Origin: Stercorarius parasiticus | Taxonomy: Eukaryota > Chordata > Aves > Charadriiformes > Stercorariidae | Assembly: GCA_013396915.1 (NCBI GenBank) | Contig: VWZL01000278.1 | Coordinates: forward strand, 124,001 to 188,000 | DNA length: 64,000 nucleotides | Direction of reading: 5' to 3' | Notes under the pieces: model-generated | What the model saw: only the letters and a program-made list of their open reading frames with translations | What the model was told of the DNA's origin: nothing | Databases searched by the model: none | Translations under genes and position numbers: made by a program | Shown here: positions 24,302 to 34,430 of the stretch, in pieces | Numbering within the stretch: the first letter of the stretch is position 1 | Layout: each line of letters begins with the position of its first letter

Positions 24302-24507
24302 ACTACTACTACTATTATTATTATTATTATTATTATTATTTTCTCTTCCATTACTGTTCTATTAAACTTCCTTTACCTCAACCCAAAAGTTTTTTCTCCT
24401 TTTTCTCCCTCTTCTCCCCATCCCACTGCAGGGAGGGGAGTGGGGTGGGTAGGGAGTGAGTGAACAGCTGCATGGTCCTACTTACCACCCAGGGTTAAAC
24501 CACAACA
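24302..24507 (+). mobile_element. Duplicated 3' part of the ERV LTR
   Basis: This repeats the polyadenylation region and 3' end of the LTR at 22041-22658, with the same final CA, but has no 5' half. A 5' half missing exactly at the N joint fits an assembly error better than a second insertion. Confidence 0.85.
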
Positions 24508-26149
24508 CATTCTCTGAAGCCACATATAGGCCTTTAACAAACTTTCTGCCAGGAACAAAATTTTTGCAAGCCCTTCTTAAAGAGAAAAATAAATAACACT
24601 AACAAAACAACAAAAAACCCAAAGTAAAATTACTGAAAAGAAAATTGATTCTGTTTTACCTCAAACCAGGACTACCTTACTTGCAATGCTGTTGTACCAG
24701 TCTAGCAAAAATTGTAGTTTTGTTTCCAGGGAAGACTATACATTTCTAGAGACCTTTAGCAAGCCAAGAACTTGTTAATATTAGTCATGGATGAAGAAAC
24801 TTTTGGGATTTAGAGATGTGAGGCTGATAAGAACTGAAGTCAGAGATGAGAGTACTTCATGGGTGATATAGTCCAGATTACTACTATTTTGTTAGTCTCA
24901 GAAAGATTGTAAGGTCCCCAGAGAATTGTAGTCCTTGGATATTTTGTTTGAAGATTAACTATGTTTATTATTTTTAAATGTTGTTTACTGTAACAATTGT
25001 GACAAATTTGACTGGCGGTTCTTTTTCTACCTGGGAAAACTGGTAACAACTAGCTAGCAATATTTCATATATACTCATGAGATGAAGATACCTGCTGGAA
25101 AGGAAAATATATGAAAAAATTCATGTGGACAACCCAACAGAGAATGAACAAGTTTCTGGTAAATAAACTGCATACAGAGATAAAGGAGTTTACTTTGTGT
25201 TAGTCTGTAGAATATTAGTAAGAAAAACTAAAAAAATAAATTTTTTCCTCTCTGACTGCTGTCATACATCTGCAGCAAGCTACTTTGTTCCCCAAAGGAG
25301 AATGTACTAAAGTTATTACATTTGTCTTTCCATCCATCTGCTTACCTTATCAGTAGAAATTCCTTGTTTTCAGCATTTAGGTGTTCCTACTCTTTTTAGG
25401 CTATCTGTCTTTTTCACCGTTTCAACTTTCATCCTAAGTAAAATTCTAAATAGTTTTTCGAATTTTAGATTTGCAACCTTTAGAAGACAAAGGGATCACA
25501 AAAGAAATGAGAGAAGAGGACTTTAAACTCTTACAACCTTTAGCTAAGAGAATCAACTCGCCCTCTGTTCTCATATTCTATTTCTCAAGACAAATACTTA
25601 AAAGCATTGCGTGTTCTTGTCATTAATAATGACCTCTGCCACCCTGCTTCCCCAGGATTGAAGCTCCATGACAGAGCTGTCACAAAGCCAGGGAGTCTGG
25701 AATCTTGTTCCATTTGCTTGGTCCTATTTGCTTATTCATGTAAAATGGATCACTGACAATTAGCCTCTAAGTCTGCACCATAAAAGTAACTGCAACATAA
25801 TTGAAAAGAGAAGAACGCTAGTTTTTACATTTATTAATTCCTTTTACTGCTAAAGAATATTAAGATACCATTGGAATTATCTCACAGTTCTTATTTTTTT
25901 GCGTTATTTTTCCCTTGTAATGCTGAAGCAAGATCCAGAACAGACCAGGACTTGCTTTTTGACATAACTGTTACCTTTCTTTTGTTCCTTTTATCTCATC
26001 GCTAATAGGAGCAATGCACATGAGCTGCAGAGATGAGTTAGGAAAATGTTGAATGGAATTCCTGGTGAAAAAACTCTCCTTAGAAAATAAACCAGGCTGA
26101 GAGCTTTTCCTGAGTAACTTGAGTGTAACATCACACCAACGAAACTATT
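24302..26149. repeat. Second copy of the 1.85-kb direct duplication
   Basis: It starts inside the (ACT)n(ATT)n microsatellite and includes the LTR 3' part (24302-24507), the right-hand target duplication cattct at 24508-24513, and the following unique DNA to 'gaaactatt' at 26149. Sequence then continues into new DNA. The only difference from the first copy that I see is microsatellite length (nine ATT units against about twelve). Confidence 0.95.
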
Positions 26150-27817
26150 TTGCCTTAAAAGCTTTACCTCAACTGTATTATGTGGGCATACTTCCTTAGG
26201 TCAGCATTAGCTTAGGTATCTTTATATCAAAATGTGTAATGTAGCCATGCAGTAGACTCAACAGTTATGAACCGAATGCAGATTTTTATTATAATAGAGT
26301 TACCATTATATTACTCAAAGGCTGAGACATTTTATCCCAAGTTCATCCCACATCAAACTCTTCTGGATGAAACATAATCCCCAGAAAGTACTGGTCTGTA
26401 GTGGAAATGCTGACAGGCCCTTAGCTATAGAAGCTCTACCAGCTTTGCTGCTCTACAAGGTCCCTAACTGAATTTTTATTCTCTAATTCAATGAGAGGAT
26501 TTTGCTTCCAAATCACTTTTAAAATCCTCCAGCTGTGCTATTTCTTAGTTTATGATAGCTACATTACTTTTCAATTAAATTATTACAATGTTCATATATT
26601 TTCTATATTAAATTGTAGTTATAGCTACACTTTTCAAATATACGGGGATATGCCCACCTCTCTCATTTTGCCTTGTAAGTATCCAAGTGTAGGAGTTTTA
26701 CATCATATTTAAGGCTAGTAGTGACATGAGCTTTAAAGTTTCTGGTTTATTTTATCAGTCTCTCCCCCAAAAAACTTAGTAGACCTTCTCAGGGGTGACA
26801 GCAGTGAATATATTAAGATCCGCCATTTTAAGTATGAGGCAAGCGAGACAGAGAATTTGTGTCACAGCATGTTGTTGACTTGTAGCTATAATGTCTTTGA
26901 ATAAATGTGTTAATTTGATACATGCCACCTCTTCTAAACATTGTGGTCATTTGAGATATAGTTGCCTGAACAGAGGTATCTAATGTTCTTATTCAAGTGC
27001 AATGAAGTTTCACAGTTGTCCTCCAGATGCTGGTCGAGAATGATATGATCTTGTATTGTGCGCGCCAGCCCTGTGTGCATGTCTGGGATTTTCCAGGGCA
27101 TCCTAAGTGACATTAGATAGCCATTCTGACTATGCTGCTACTTATTGGTGGCCCTGGGCCACCTTTAAAGGGTTAGATTTATCTTCTCTCTATGGAGCAA
27201 GCCTGAGGTAAACTCTAGGTTCTTTCCAGAGGCACACATACAGTAGAGTTAGGAGGCCAGCAGGACTATTTGGAAAAGTTCTCTATAGTCAATCTTCAAG
27301 CTGTCCACAGGGCACCCATATGGACAGAAGGTAAGCAATATGTAGACCATGGAGTGCCTGCAGCCAATCTAGAGCAGAGTAAGAAAAACCCACTGACAAA
27401 ATCCAAAAGCATTTTTAGGTGGATGAATCTCCAGCTTGTTCACTGTCTTTTTGGCAATGCTTCCTAGGAGACCGTTCTGACTACTGTGTGCTTTGTAGAA
27501 GTAGGTTGCCGCAGTGAAGACTGAGAGCACACCACTGCCATGATAATTTTGAGTGAAGCTTTTCTGCTTCATTGTCAGTTGTTTCTCAGTGTGACTGTCA
27601 TTAGCAGTATATTCTGAGGGTAGATGTGGGCTTAGATTTTAGGATTCTAAGCAGTTTGAGGACATTTCTGAGGTCATCTCTTTGGATTTAAATATCCGAT
27701 TTACATATAAATTTAATTTGAAGTATATAGGTGTTATTTCAGCTTTCAATCTATATCCTAAACTAAAATTATAGGGAATATGCTGTAATGTTAACAAAAT
27801 AGCATAGGAGCATATGT
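26150..27817. other. Unique DNA, nothing recognised
   Basis: Short frames only (26491-26712, 27270-27572), with no known domain. A slightly GC-richer stretch occurs around 27050-27350. Confidence 0.4.
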
Positions 27818-28881
27818 CATAGAATCATAGAATACCAGGTTGGAAGGGACCTCAAGGATCATCTTGTCCAATCTTTCTTGGCAAAAGCATAGTCTAGACA
27901 AGATGGCCCAGCAGCCTGTCTAACTGAATCTTAAAAGCATCCAATAATGGGGAATCCACAGCTTCCCTGGGGAGATTATTCCAATGGTTGATTGTTCTTA
28001 TTGGGAAAATTTTTCCTCTTGTGTCCAATCGGTATTGCCTCATGAGTAACTTGTATCCATCACCCCTTGTCTTTTCCACGTGGCTCCTTATAAAAAGGGA
28101 GTCTCCATCCTCTCTGTAGCCGCCCTTTAAATGCAGGATCATGGTGATAAGGTCTCCTCAGAATCTTCTCTCAAGGCTGAACAAACCCAGTTCTCTCAGC
28201 CTTTCCTCATATGGCAGACTTCCCAGTCCTTTGATCATCTTGGTGGCCCTCTTCTGGATCCTCTCCAGCCTGTGCACATCTTTTTTGTATAGCAGGGGAC
28301 CAACACTGAACACAGTATTCCAGGTGTGGCCTGACAAGCGCTGAGTAGAGTGGGATAATGACTCTTTTATCTCTGCTGGTGATGCCTTTGTTGATGCAGC
28401 CCAGCATCCTGTTGGCTTTCATTGCTATTGCAGCACACTGTTCATTCATATTGAGTTGTCCACCAGGACCCTTAAGTCCCATTCCACAAAGCTGCTCTGC
28501 AGCCAGATAGATCCCAGCCTGTGCTGCACTCCTGTATTTTGTTTTCCCAGGTGGAAGACCTTCCACTTGTCCCTGTTGAACTTCACAGTGTTCTTGTTAG
28601 CCCACTCTTCCAGCTTACCCAGGTCTTCCTGCAGTGTGACTCTCCCTTCCGAAGTGTCCACTTGCCCACTCAGTTTGTTGTCATCAGCAAAATACATCAG
28701 GGTCCGCTTGATCCTACATCCAGATCATTTATGAAGATATTAATCAGTGTTGTGAGCAGTACGGATTCCCAGGGGACCCCACTTGTGACAGGCTGCCAGT
28801 TTGAAAAGGAGCTATTGACCACCACCCTCTGGGAGTAGCCTGTCAGCCAGTTCCCCACCCACTGCACAGAACACTTGTCTA
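27818..28881 (-). mobile_element. CR1 LINE, about 1.06 kb, minus strand
   Basis: The tail octamers lie at 27818-27832 (antisense), then 'ggttggaagggacctcaagg', then the ORF2 C-terminal half running up to 28881. It shares the H-V-E-K-T-R-G-D-G-Y-K wording with the 12.5 kb copy, so both are from one subfamily, different from the 2.9/8.2/33 kb type. The copy is truncated just upstream of the reverse transcriptase C motif. Confidence 0.95.
27894..28850 (-). pseudogene. CR1 ORF2 reverse transcriptase remnant with intact FADD but broken frame
   Basis: Three consecutive minus-strand frames carry the protein. 28446-28697 contains M-Y-F-A-D-D-N-K-L-S-G, which keeps both aspartates of the F-A-D-D motif of the catalytic site. 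28207-28566 contains [18 protein letters not shown]. 27894-28142 contains the C-terminal R-G-D-G-Y-K-L and N-L-P-R-E-A-V segment, ending G-H-L-V. Frameshifts separate them, so no functional protein is possible. The endonuclease and most of the polymerase are missing through 5' truncation. Confidence 0.85.
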
Positions 28882-30008
28882 GACTGATATGACAGAATTT
28901 AGAATCAAGGTTCTGTTCTTAACTTTAATTTTGGTGGTTTAAAGCAAGATTTACCTCCTTAATTAATGCAGGGGAGGGAGGATTTACTCAGAGATTAAAA
29001 TATTTATTTTGAAATGTCTGTATATAGGTTTCCAGGGGACATTAGGGACAGGATTCGACTTCCTGAACATGTGTCCACTTTTATACTACCACCATGGGAT
29101 ATATTACATGGACTCCAGCTGTCAAACCTGAATGCTGCGGGTCTTCCGTAAGTCGTGTGTCAGAACTCAGTCACCTCAGGGCATGTCAGTAACTAAATCA
29201 CCTCCTACTTATCTTTTTTGGTGTAAGGTGGATGACTCTCCAGACTTCACTGATTTCATTTACTGGAGTTCAGACTTCTAGTACTTGTTGACACTTAATT
29301 GTGGTGGACACTCAAATCTAGATATCTCAATCTCAAATTAAATCGTACTCTAAGGATTCACAGTTGCTTTAATACGACATACTTGTATCAGGACCAAATA
29401 ATCTAGATCCACTCTGTATTTAAGAGAGGAATCACCATTTCTGGAGGGTAATTCATTTAACTTAGCTGCCTAATTTAAGAGTGGAATATCCCCATTGAAT
29501 ATTTCCTGACTAGCTTAGAAACAGAAGTCTTCGAAGTAGCTAAGATTAAGGTGAGATGTTTCCTACTCTGCCTTACTTCTAAATCAGCCCATTTAAATTA
29601 TGAGAAAAATGAAAAGTCTACAATGAATAAGGCTCTGGATTTAATTTTTTAATTAGGAAGGAGTACATATTTGTCTTCCGTAAATTGTTACCTCATTTCA
29701 GAGATGTGGATTTACAAACAGTCAAACTTTGGGAGCTTTGAAACAGCTTCTAATCAAAGAAAATGAGACATACACAGTTTGATGTAAAGCAAACATCAGA
29801 GTGCTTAAACTGACTTTGGGCTGTTGCCATAATCTTTGCAGTTTACAAAGCTGAAATCCAGGCACGAAGATGATCGTACTAGTGGAAGACGTTATGCAGT
29901 GTACTGTTGAGTATACCTATCCAAAATAGTCATAAGTTTTATACAATCCACAGAAGATAGTTTTAGATTAAAATGCAGGACATGGGGTAAAGAAAAGCAG
30001 AGAACTGT
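28882..30008. other. Unique DNA, nothing recognised
   Basis: AT-rich sequence between two minus-strand CR1 copies, with no gene or repeat recognised. Confidence 0.4.
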
Positions 30009-30380
30009 CACAGAATCACAGAATCACAGAATGATAGGGGTTGGAAGGGACCTCTGGAGATTATCTAGTCCAACCCTCCTGCCAGAGCAGGGTCACCCAG
30101 AGCAGGTTGCACAGGAACGTGCACGGGTGAGTTTTGAATGTCTCCAGAGACAGAGACTCCACCACCTCTCTGGGCAGCCTGTTCCAGTGCTCTGCCACCC
30201 TCAGGGTAAAGAAGTTCCTTCTCATGTTCAGATGTAACTTCCTTTGTTCAAGTTTGTGCCCGTTACCTCTTGTCCTGTCACTGGGTACCACTGAAATAGA
30301 CTGGCCCCATCCTCCTGACACCCACCCTTTAAGTATTTATAAGCATTGGTAAGATCCCCCCTCAGTCGTCTTTTTTGCCT
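30009..30380 (-). mobile_element. CR1 LINE 3' fragment, minus strand
   Basis: Three tail octamers in the cacagaat variant (antisense of attctgtg) at 30009-30032 precede 'ggttggaagggacctctgga'. The minus-strand frame 30061-30321 reads [11 protein letters not shown] and [18 protein letters not shown], the C-terminal ORF2 tail. The tail variant with G in place of A is shared with the 33 kb copy, suggesting the same subfamily. Only 372 bp remain. Confidence 0.93.
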
Positions 30381-33101
30381 TCATGTAAGTCTTACTACCG
30401 TGGTCTGTCTTCTGCCTACCTCCTTGTAAATGGACACAGAGATACTCCCTACCATCTCCAGCATGCATTTATAGCATTTCCATAGGTGTATCGTCAACTC
30501 CTGTACGTGCTACTTTTTCATTATCTCACTGGGTGATTCCAGACCTGAGGGATTCAGCTAATCTACATAATGGGGACACTTTATGGACTGTGTGGGAAGG
30601 GAGCAGATACACCTGTAATTTCACCAGTGTCCTTTGTCTGATAGGAGCATTAGTCCGTAATGACAGTGAATTTTCTGATAGCTTCAGTGATCTTTTCCCT
30701 AAAGGTCTTACAGAGCTGAGTATATTAAACACACTCACACATACAGTAACTGGCTTCCTTCATCCATATTGTCTTCTCTAGAGGGATTTTTTTTCACTTT
30801 GATATGTTGCTCACCTTGTTACCGCTCATCTTGTCGGCTATTTCCTCTGTGGTTTCAGACATTTTATGCATGGCTGCTTATGTCTTGTTTTCATATTCTT
30901 TCTGCCTAGGCCTGGAATAATTTTTGTCGATTCAATACTACACTCCATTTCCCATTTATGAAAGTTTGAATTCATTTTTGCAGTATCTTCCCACATACTT
31001 TCCAACACTGCCTAGGCTTAAAGTTTGGGGGGACTGTAGGGGTGGAGAGAAAGAATTTAGTGAAGGGGAGATAAGGGAAACAGCCATGTGAAACACACAA
31101 TGTGTGGCAGAATCATTTCTCCAGTACAGTTAATGATATCTAGAGCGGCCTGACTCAAAGCCCACTGAAACCAACTGTAAAATGCAGTCACCCTTTTGCA
31201 GTTTTGGACCCTTTAAGACCAGATTTCCAGAACTGGAGAATAATTAAGTGGCATGAAGTGGATGTTGAGATGGGGATGTAGTGCAGATGGTCTCGCAACA
31301 AGGACATAGTTAGGAGGCTTTCTCTAACAACAAACAGCAGTCTCCCACTCTCAGGCCCTCTCACTAAAAGGGGATTTGGACCATCTGAACACCTATGGAG
31401 AGAAAACTTGGAACTGGGTAAACGATTCAGGAGTCTCCTAGGTCACACTGGTGACGATTTCTTTATGTGAATGCTTGAGTGGCCAACCAGGGGTAATGCT
31501 GAATTTGACCTGCTGTTCACAAATGAGGACAACCGTGGTGACAGTGGTTATGGACAACAGCTTCAAACTGAGTTGAAATCAAGAGGAAGGCTGGAGGCTG
31601 GGGATTAGGACTCTGGCCTTTAGAAGAGCAGGCTTCAGCCTGTGTGGGGAATTGCTATGCAGAATGCCCTAGGAAGGCACCATGAGTAGGGAAGGTACCA
31701 AGCAGAGCTGGCTTGTTTTTTTAGGAATAAACCATCCTGGTATGCAGAAGACTAAAATAAAATGTTTTGTGGACTGATACACAAAAAGGGAGCAAACAAA
31801 AGTTGTGGGGGGGAAGATATAGCAGTAGAAAAGGGGTCTAAAAGCCCACTCCAGTAGAGGAGATGGATTAGTGCTCTCTCTCTTAACCTTTTCTGCCGCT
31901 GCAATTGTATTATAGAGCATTGTAAATGAGACCAGGCAGAGTAATGTGGAAAGGATGCCTCTGAGTAGAAGGTTGAAAAGCCAAATAAATGTAGAAAGGG
32001 GGAAAACAGGGAGCTTTCATCATGCCAGATATAGGCAGTACTCCTCCTCTTAAACTTTGCTATAATTTCTAGCGCAACACATATTTGCATTAATGAGAAT
32101 CTGTCCATTGCCTTCACTGGCTTTCATTTCAGATCCCTAAGGATTATACATGAAAAGGCAGGAAATGAGCAATCAGGAGATGGAATTCTTTGAAAACTCA
32201 TCATCCCAACAAGGGGTGTTTGCCTAGCCAGGTTTTGGTCTCTGTTTCCAGATGTCATATCTGCACCTCTGCAGTTCCCTATTTCTTCCATATTTTGCGC
32301 AGTCCTGTCATAAAGCTCTTAGGCATAAACTCAAGGCAGTCTGGAATTAAGGTGTGAGTAATAGGAAGAGTATCCATTAGAGTACTATCTATTAGAATGT
32401 TATTCTAACATCCAATATTCTATTAGGAAAAAGCTTTTTGATTCCTGCAAATTTCAAGATTAATCAAGTTTTAGCTCATCACCTGCACCATTAGCCTTAA
32501 GCACTATGAAAATCTTCTGCATAATCTACTCAACATAGACCCAAGTTAGTTGAAGAGAATTTTTCTTTCTGATATCACATAATCATTTTTAGGAAATTTG
32601 AATCTGCGGTTCTAAGATTTTCCACTGCTGTGATTCACAAACAGATTGACCAGCGCATACCTCTCTTCTATAATAATTACTGTCCTACAATAAAGACTAT
32701 TCTGTATCAAAGGTTATTGCTCACAAATATTTCTAGCAGGCCCAGGAGAAAGCTGGAAATGTGTAATCCCTCGTTTTCATGAAGACAAATTGCATTTTAA
32801 AATTCTCCTAATGAAGCAGCATTCATCAGCCCTCCTTCATCTATCTTTTTAGAGTGAGTTTCAGTGCACAGATAAGAAGATTAATGCCTCTGAACTTTCC
32901 AACACTTTTTCTGCCTTTATAGTAGTACCATAGTGAGATGAATTAAATCAATATCATTACTACTAAGTCCAGAAACATTTTTACATGTTATGATATTTGT
33001 CCCTTCTGCCTTTCTATTATAGGTCAATAAAGATAAAATAAAGCTATTGTGAATCTGCTTGGAATTTTGAAACTCATTTCAATAGCTAAGGACTTTTAAT
33101 C
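30381..33101. other. Mostly unique DNA; weak CR1-like trace near 31.5 kb
   Basis: No gene was recognised. Near 31490-31560 'tttgacctgctgttcacaaatgaggacaaccg' faintly resembles the CR1 region after the endonuclease that encodes D-L-L-F-T-N. It could be a very old 5' CR1 piece, but the match is too short to call. A 121-codon minus-strand frame (31752-32117) has no known motif. Confidence 0.35.
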
Positions 33102-34311
33102 ATGCTTGACCAATCTGATAGCCTTCTATGATGGCATGACTGGCTGGGTAGGTGAGGGGAGAGCAGTGGACACTGTCTACCTTGACTTCAGCAAGGCTTC
33201 TGACACTGTCCCACATAACATCCTCATAGATAAGCTTAGGAAGTGTGGGTTAGATGAGTGGACAGTGTGGTGGATTGAGAACTGGTTGAATGGCAGAGCT
33301 CAGAGGGTCGTGATTAGGGGCACAGAGTCTAGTTGGAGGTCGGTAACAAGCAGTGCTCCCCAGGGGTCAGTACTGGGTTAAGTCTTGTTCAACATATTCA
33401 TCAGTGACCTGGATGAGGGGGCAGAGCGTACCCTCAGCAAGTTTGCTGATGGTACAGAACTGGGAGGGGTGGCTGACACACCAGAAGGCTGTGCCGCCAT
33501 ACAGAGAGACCTGGACAGACTGGAGATCTGGGCAGAGAGGAACCTAATGAAATTCAACAAGGGTAAATTTAGGGTCCTACACCTAGGGAGGAATAACCCC
33601 ATGCACCAGTACAGGTTAGGGGTTGACCTGCTGTGTGGAGAGGGACCTGGGAGTCCTGGTGGACAACAAGTTGACTATGAGGCAACAATATGCCCTTGTG
33701 GCCAAGAAGGCCAATGGTCTCCTGGGGTTCATTAAAAAAAAGCGTGGCCAGCAGGTCAAGGGAGGCCATCTTCCCCCTCTACTCTGCCCTGGTGGGGCCA
33801 CATCTGGAGTACCGTGTCTAGTACTGGGCTCCCCAGTTCAAGAAAAACAAGGAAAAAACTACTGGAGACAGTCCAGTGGAGGGTTACAAAGATGATCAAG
33901 GGACTGGATCTTATGAGGACAGGCTGAGAGACCTGGGTCTGTTTAGCCTGGAGAAGAGAAGACTGAGGGGGGATCTCATCAATGTTTACAAATATCTAAA
34001 GGGTGGGCGTCAGGAGGATGGGGCCAGACTCTTCTCAGTGGTGTCCGGCGACAGGACAAAAGGCAATGGGAACAAACTGTGACACAGGAAATTCCATCTG
34101 AACATGAGGAAAAAAGTCTTTATTTTGAGGGTGGCAGAGCTCTGGAATAGGCTGCCCAGAGAGGTTCTGGAATCTCCTTCTCTGGAAATATTCAAAACCC
34201 GCCTGGAAGCATTCCTGTGCAACCTGCTCTAGGTGAACCTGCTCTGGCAGGAGGTTGGACTAGATGATCTCCAGAGGTCCCTTCCAACCTCTACCATTCT
34301 GTGATTCTGTG
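33102..34311 (+). mobile_element. CR1 LINE, about 1.2 kb, plus strand
   Basis: The element runs from the reverse transcriptase region ('gcttgaccaatctgatagcc') through the ORF2 end, the 'ggttggactagatgatct' block and two attctgtg tail octamers ending at 34311. An AAAAC simple repeat follows directly. It is one of the longest CR1 copies here and shows the intact spacing (about 520-530 bp) between the N-G-x region and the C-terminal R-R-x-x region, which I use as a ruler for the gapped copy at 62 kb. Confidence 0.96.
33106..34233 (+). pseudogene. CR1 ORF2 reverse transcriptase remnant with stop and frameshifts
   Basis: The first frame (33106-33381) carries V-Y-L-D-F-S-K-A-S-D-T-V-P-H, the catalytic motif A with its Asp kept but the usual A-F-D changed to A-S-D. 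It then stops (TAA at 33379) right after Q-G-S-V-L-G. The next frame (33385-33735) carries S-K-F-A-D-G-T, so the second aspartate of F-A-D-D is now glycine. Later pieces (33623-33895, 33876-34082) are in other frames, and a TGA at 34080 precedes the last segment with L-P-R-E-V-L-E-S-P-S-L. The protein is clearly dead. Confidence 0.92.
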
Positions 34312-34333
34312 AAAACAAAACAAAACAAAACAC
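34312..34333 (+). repeat. (AAAAC)n simple repeat at CR1 3' end
   Basis: About four units of AAAAC/CAAAA follow the last tail octamer of the 33 kb CR1. CR1 normally ends with octamers and not with an A-rich tail, so this may be pre-existing target sequence or a slipped addition. Confidence 0.8.
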
Positions 34334-34380
34334 AGCAAACCTTCTTAGTCATCTCAGATGGTCAGGATTTAAGTTTTACG

Positions 34381-34430
34381 TTCTGGGGTTCTGTGACTGT
34401 ATGATTCTGTGAGTCTGCGAGTTTGTGATG
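34381..34430 (+). repeat. Degenerate octamer-like repeat (TTCTGTGA)
   Basis: Several imperfect copies of an 8-base unit like the CR1 tail octamer (ttctgtga, atgattctgtga, gtctgcga, tttgtgat) lie about 70 bp past the tail of the 33 kb CR1. No CR1 body directly precedes it. Confidence 0.6.

Noticed and set aside
22991..25049. Two identical 69-codon minus-strand frames that might suggest a duplicated gene
   Set aside because: They are identical only because the whole 1849-bp segment is repeated, probably by assembly error. The frame has no domain.
31490..31560. Possible CR1 endonuclease-downstream trace (D-L-L-F-T-N-like)
   Set aside because: Only about 30 bases match by eye, which is not enough to call an element.
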